64,000 nt of DNA from Hoyosella rhizosphaerae (GTDB lineage Bacteria > Actinomycetota > Actinomycetes > Mycobacteriales > Mycobacteriaceae), in NCBI RefSeq assembly GCF_014643175.1, contig NZ_BMJH01000001.1, forward strand, positions 310,001 through 374,000. Direction: 5' to 3'. This document shows positions 13,001 through 19,000 of this stretch, piece after piece. Positions within the stretch are counted from its first letter, which is position 1. Each line of letters starts with the position of its first letter. The notes under the pieces are model-generated. The model did not search any database. It had not been told where the DNA came from and saw only the letters and a list, made by a program, of their open reading frames with translations. A program made the translations under genes and the position numbers.

Positions 13001-16000
13001 ACGTCCGATATCGCCATTGGAACCGCAGTCGCGGGTCGGAATGTTCCGGAACTCGATGACCTTGTCGGCATGTTCGTTAACACAGTGGTGTTGCGTACCA
13101 ACATTTCCACTAGCGCCACGTTTACCGAACTTCTCGACCAAGTACGCGAAGCTGACCTGTCAGCATTTGCTCACACCGACGTGCCTTTCGAGCAACTTGT
13201 TGAACAACTAGCGCCGGTCCGCTCCGAATCACACGCACCCCTGTTCCAAGTTGTCCTGGGACTGCAACACGCGACACCATCAGTAGTGCCATGGGGTGAG
13301 GCCACGGCATCCTTCGACGCTGTCGATGTAGGGGTCGCCAAGTTTGACCTCGCCCTCGACGTGGTTGAACACCATGACGACGACGGTTCGCCTGACGGAA
13401 TCAGCGCATACATGAACTACTCGACCGCGCTGTTCGATGCGGAGACCATCAACCGGTTCGTCTATGGCTTCACGCAACTGGTGAAGCACATCATCGCTTC
13501 TCCGACCGATTGCGTCGGCGACGCTGATCTGCTCAGTGCCTACGAGCGAGATGCACTTGTGCCTGCCGTCGGCGCTAAAGCGGCAGAACCGGTGGTGCTC
13601 AAGGACCTATTGACGACCGCTGCGGAACAAAACCCAGACGGCACCGCAGTTGAGTATGGCGAACGCTCGCTCACCTACACCGAACTCGACCGGTGGACCA
13701 ATCAAATAGCCCGGGTCCTCATCACCGCCGGAATCGGTGCTGAATCCACGGTGGCGATAGCGGCACCCCGCAGCGTTTACAGCCTCGCCGCAATCTGGGC
13801 CATAGCCAAGACTGGGGCCGCGTTCCTTCCGATTGACCCGTCACATCCCACTGAGCGCATCATCCACATGTTGGCGGACTCGGGCGCAACCTTGGGCTTG
13901 ACAGTTGCTGAACACGGCCGCAGTTTGCCGGACACCGCTAAGTGGGTTCATCTCGACATCAATTCGACGCTCACGGCTGTGTCTGCCGCAGACGATTCGC
14001 CGATCGCGCCTTCCGAACTGCTGAGGCCGGTGACAGACCTCAACGCCGCTTACATCATCTACACATCCGGTTCCACCGGCACACCCAAAGGTGTTGTGGT
14101 GCATCACCGGGGCCTCGCCACCGTGGCTTCCGAGGAACGACGTGTCCTAGATGTTGATGCGCAGTCACGCGTGATGCTGTTTGCCTCGCCGAGCTTCGAT
14201 GCGTCCGTATTCGAGATTCTTATGGCCGTGTGCGCCGGCGCTGCCGCCGTGATCGCGCCGCCGTCAATCGTTGGTGGTTCCGCACTCGGCGACTTCCTTC
14301 GTTCGCGTGGCATCACGCACGCATTCCTCACCCCGTCGGTTCTCGCAACGGTGGAGCACAATGCACGGTTCCCTGAGCTACGCTCGCTCGCCGTCGCAGG
14401 TGAGGTCTGTCCGCCAGAACTGGTAGCCGCCTGGGCACCACACACGCGGATGGTGAATCTGTACGGTCCGACTGAGACAACAATCTGGACGACGAGCACC
14501 GCTGCGCTGCGCGCAGAGCAACCAGTGACCATTGGCGGTCCCATCGCAGGCAACGACGTCCTGGTCCTCGATGATCGGCTCAAACCAGTTCCCGTAGGTG
14601 TCGCTGGCGAGCTCTACATCACCGCCGTAGGTGAGGCGCGGGGATACCTAGGCCGGATGGATCTGACATCGTCTCGGTTTGTCGCCAACCCGTACGGAAA
14701 ACCTGGTCAACGGATGTACCGATCCGGCGACCTGGTGCGGTGGGATCGTGACGGCAATGTTCACTACCTTGGGCGCACCGATTTCCAGGTGAAGCTCAGG
14801 GGCCTGCGCATCGAATTGGGAGAAGTCGAAACTCTCGTTGCTACCCATCCGTACGTTGCGTCGGCTGTGGCGATGATCCATCGCGATTCGACCTTCGGTG
14901 ATCACCTCATCGCTTACGTCGTCCGCGCAAAGACACGTGACGTTGACGCGGATATTGACGTGTCTGAGCTCCGGGATTTTGTGGCCCACCGCGCGCCGAG
15001 CTACATGGTGCCCACGCAGTTCATCGTCCTCGACGAACTGCCGATTAGCGTGAACGGCAAGCTCGACCGACGCAGGCTTCCTGCGCCCAACTTTGACCTC
15101 ACACGCACCGCGTTCCGGGGTCCGACAACGCCCGTCGAAGAGCTTATAGCCGCGGTGTTCACCGAGGTGCTCGGCGGGGCAGCAGTAAGCGTGGATGACA
15201 GCTTCTTCGACGTCGGTGGAAACTCGCTGTCCGCGACCAAAGTGGTGGCACGTGTCAGCGAGGCACTCGGTGTGGATGTCGGCATTCGTGACTTGTTTGA
15301 CGCTCCCACCGTCGAACAACTCGCAACGCACGTCCAGCAGCTCAGCGCAACACGAACGCGGCTTCCCCTTGACGCGCGGCCGCGCCCATCGGTTGTGCCG
15401 CTGTCGCTTGCCCAGCAGAGGGTCCGATTCCTCAACGAGTTTGAACCACAGTCGTGGGCGTACAACATCCCACTGGTGGTGGAACTGCGCGGAGAGGTGG
15501 ACGCCGACGCGATGGCTTTGGCGTTCCGCGACGTGGTCACTCGCCACGAAGTGTTGCGCACAATCTATCCCAACACCGCAGACGGACCCGTTCAGGTTGT
15601 CCTACCCGCAGACAACTCCCCGGAACTTGCCCGTGTTGCAGTCGCTGACGGTGACGACATTCGTGGGCGAATCGAAGCAATCGCCAAGACCTTGTTCAAT
15701 GTGAGCAGCGAGATTCCGGTGCGCGCCGAACTGATCAGCGTCAACGAGACACATCACTACCTGGTGGTCGTCATCCACCACGTCTCAGCGGATGGCGCTT
15801 CGATGGCACCGCTCGCCGCGGATCTTCTCGTCGCTTATCAGGATCGCAGAGGCGGAAGCGAACCCACATGGGAGCCGCTCCCGGTTCAATACGCCGACTT
15901 CGCCTTGTGGCAGCGGGACTTACTGGGTGACGACAGTGACCCGAACTCACTGCTGTCCGAACAACTGACGTACTGGACCCAACAACTAGCGGACCTGCCC

Positions 16001-19000
16001 GAACAGTTGGCGCTGCCAACCGACCGCCCCCGGCCACCGGTGCAGTCCATGGCAGGGGCGAGCTATCGGCTGCCCTTAGACGACGAGTGCTTCGATGCCT
16101 TCGCCACGATGGTTCGGCAACGCCACGCCACGCCATTCATGGGTGTGCACGCCGCACTGAGCGTGCTTCTCGCATCATTGTCGGGCAGTGCCGATATTGC
16201 TGTCGGCACTCCCGTTGCAGGCAGGGGACAGGCCGCACTGGACCGCCTTGTCGGCATGTTCGTCAACACCCTGGTCTTGCGCACCACAGTGGAAGGCACA
16301 CAGTCATTCTCAGGTCTTCTTGAGCAGGTGCGCGAGACCGATCTTGCCGCCTTCACCCACACCGACCTGCCTTTCGAGCGCATCGTGGATGCACTGAACC
16401 CCGTTCGTTCGCAAGCGCATTCGCCGCTGTTCCAGGTTTTGCTGTCATTCCAGAACGAGGGCATACCGGCGCTGACACTGCCCGGGCTTGAGGTCATACC
16501 ACTTGAGGCTGGCGCAGAATCCGCGAAATTTGATCTCCAGTTGACCATTACTGAGCCCAGCGATGGTCATCCGCGAGAACTCATCGTCACCTATGCCACC
16601 GACCTGTTCGACCACACGACCATCGCTGGCATCACCGAACGATTCGTGCGACTGCTCCGCGACGTCACTGACGCACCTGACCGACCACTTCGTGAGTTTG
16701 ACCTGCTGACCGCCGCCGAGCGGCGTGAACAGCAAACGTGGATGCACGGCATTGTGCGGGAGCTGCCCGCAGCTTCGCCTGTGGCTGAGATTCGCCGCGT
16801 GTGCGAAACAAGCCCGCACATCACCGCCGTTGAAACAGCAACCGATTCGTTGACGTACGCGGAGCTTGACCACTGGAGCGATGCTATCGCCCACCGGTTA
16901 CGCACTAGCGGTGTTGGCCCCGATCATGTCGTGGCACTAGCTATACCGCGGTCAGCCCACTGGGTCGTCGCAATGCTTGCAGTGTGGAAGGTCGGTGCGG
17001 CGTACGCGCCCATTGACACAGCATTCCCCGCAGACCGTGTCACGGCGGTGCTTGAGGACATCAACGCCAGCATTGTCCTCACCACCCCGCAGTGGCAGCA
17101 CCTCGACCTTGTCGCGGAGAACCGGCGCATCGTTCTGGCTGAACCACCAGCGGCCACTGAACACTCAAACACCGCCACGCCTCATCGTTGGGCCGAACCG
17201 GGCGCTGGGCAACGCCTGGGCTATGTGATCTCCACATCCGGGTCGACCGGGCGGCCAAAGCCCACGCTGGTGCAATTTGCGGGCATCCACAACACGCTGC
17301 GCTGGTTCCTCGAGACAGTGCCGCTCGAAGCGGGAGACGGTGTTCTCGTCGCGTCAGCCCCCACATTCGACCTCACCCAAAAACAGGTGTGGACTGCGCT
17401 GATGAGCGGTGCGACCTTGCATCTGAGTGCTGACGTATTTGACCCCCACACGATCCTGACGACCATGCGTGACCATCGCATCGTGCTGGCGAACATGGCG
17501 CCGAGCGCCTGCGAAGCACTCATCGACTCCGACGAACACAATGCTCTCGCGGGATTGCGCACACTCGTTCTCGGCGGCGAACCCATCAGACTCAAGCCAC
17601 TTCGCAGGTTGATGGATGCCGGGTTAGTTGTTCTCAACAGTTACGGACCAACTGAAGCTTCAGATGTCGTGAGCTTCCAGACGGTAGACGCCCAGACCGA
17701 ACCGGTGCCGATCGGTCTTCCCGTTCCCAACGTCACACTGCATGTACTTGACCAGTGGCTGCGACCAGTGCCCACTGGTGTGGCCGGTGAACTCTACGTG
17801 TCAGGTGTCTGCGTTGGCCGAGGCTACGGGGGACTGCCTGCACTTACCGCCGATCGCTTCGTGGCGAACCCAGCCGGTGTGGGTGAAAGAATGTACCGCA
17901 CAGGTGACCTTGTGCGCTGGCGCAAAGACGGCTCGCTTGATTACCTTGGGCGCACAGATTTCCAGGTCAAGGTGCGCGGATTACGAATCGAGCTTGGTGA
18001 GATCGAAACTGCCCTCATTGGCGCACCCGCAGTAAATCAGGCCCTTGTCGTTGCGCAGCGTGGTGACGCGCTGGGTGATCGCCTCGTTGCATACATTGTG
18101 TGGGACCACAGCGTCGACACCAGTGTCGGTGAACTTCGCGCCCATATAGCGAAGTCGTTGCCCGACTACATGATCCCCAACGTGATCATTCCGATTGATG
18201 CGTTCCCCCTAAATGCCAGTGGCAAAATTGACCGTTCAGCGTTGCCGACGCCGGACTTCGTGACCATCGGCGACGAGTTCGTTGCGCCGAGGAACGCCGT
18301 CGAAGAATTGCTGGCGCGGATCTACAGCACCGTTCTCGGGCTCGATCGCATCAGCACGCATTCCTCGTTTTTCGACGCCGGTGGCAACTCCCTCAGTGCA
18401 CTGAAGGTGCTTTCGCAGGTCAACGCCGAATTCGCGATTACCTTGCGGGTCAACGACATCTTCGATCATCCCAGCGTTGCTGACCTCGCTCCACGAGTGA
18501 TCGCCTTGGTGGCCAATGGGGCTGACCGGCCTCCGCTAGAGCGTCGCAACAGGCCTGAGTTCCCACCATTGTCGTTTGCGCAAAAGTGGATGTGGCTGCT
18601 CAACCGTCTGGACCCGAGCCAAGGTACGTACAACATCCCCATGGCCTTGACGTTGACAGGCAATCTCGACGTCGCTGCCCTGGAACAGGCAATCGTCGAT
18701 GTAGTGCAACGGCACGAAACGGTTCGCACAATCTTCCCCACCCGCGACGGGGAGCCATACCAACATGTCCTGTCAATGGACGATGTGGACACTTCGTTGC
18801 ACGTAGAACACATCGAACCGAGCGCGATCGCTGATCATCTCATCCGTTATGTGTCGCAAGGATTCGATGTTGAGAAGCAGCCACCGTTCCGAGTGCAACT
18901 CATCGAACTCGACGCAGACAACCACGTCCTGGTAATGGTTGCGCACCACGTCGCCGCTGATGGTTTTTCGATGCCACCGTTGGCACGCGACGTGATGGTC

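Noticed and set aside
14648-15547. 299-residue antisense frame within the NRPS
   Set aside because: It is a shadow of the intact sense coding frame in a GC-biased gene. It shows no domain motif and has no start signal.
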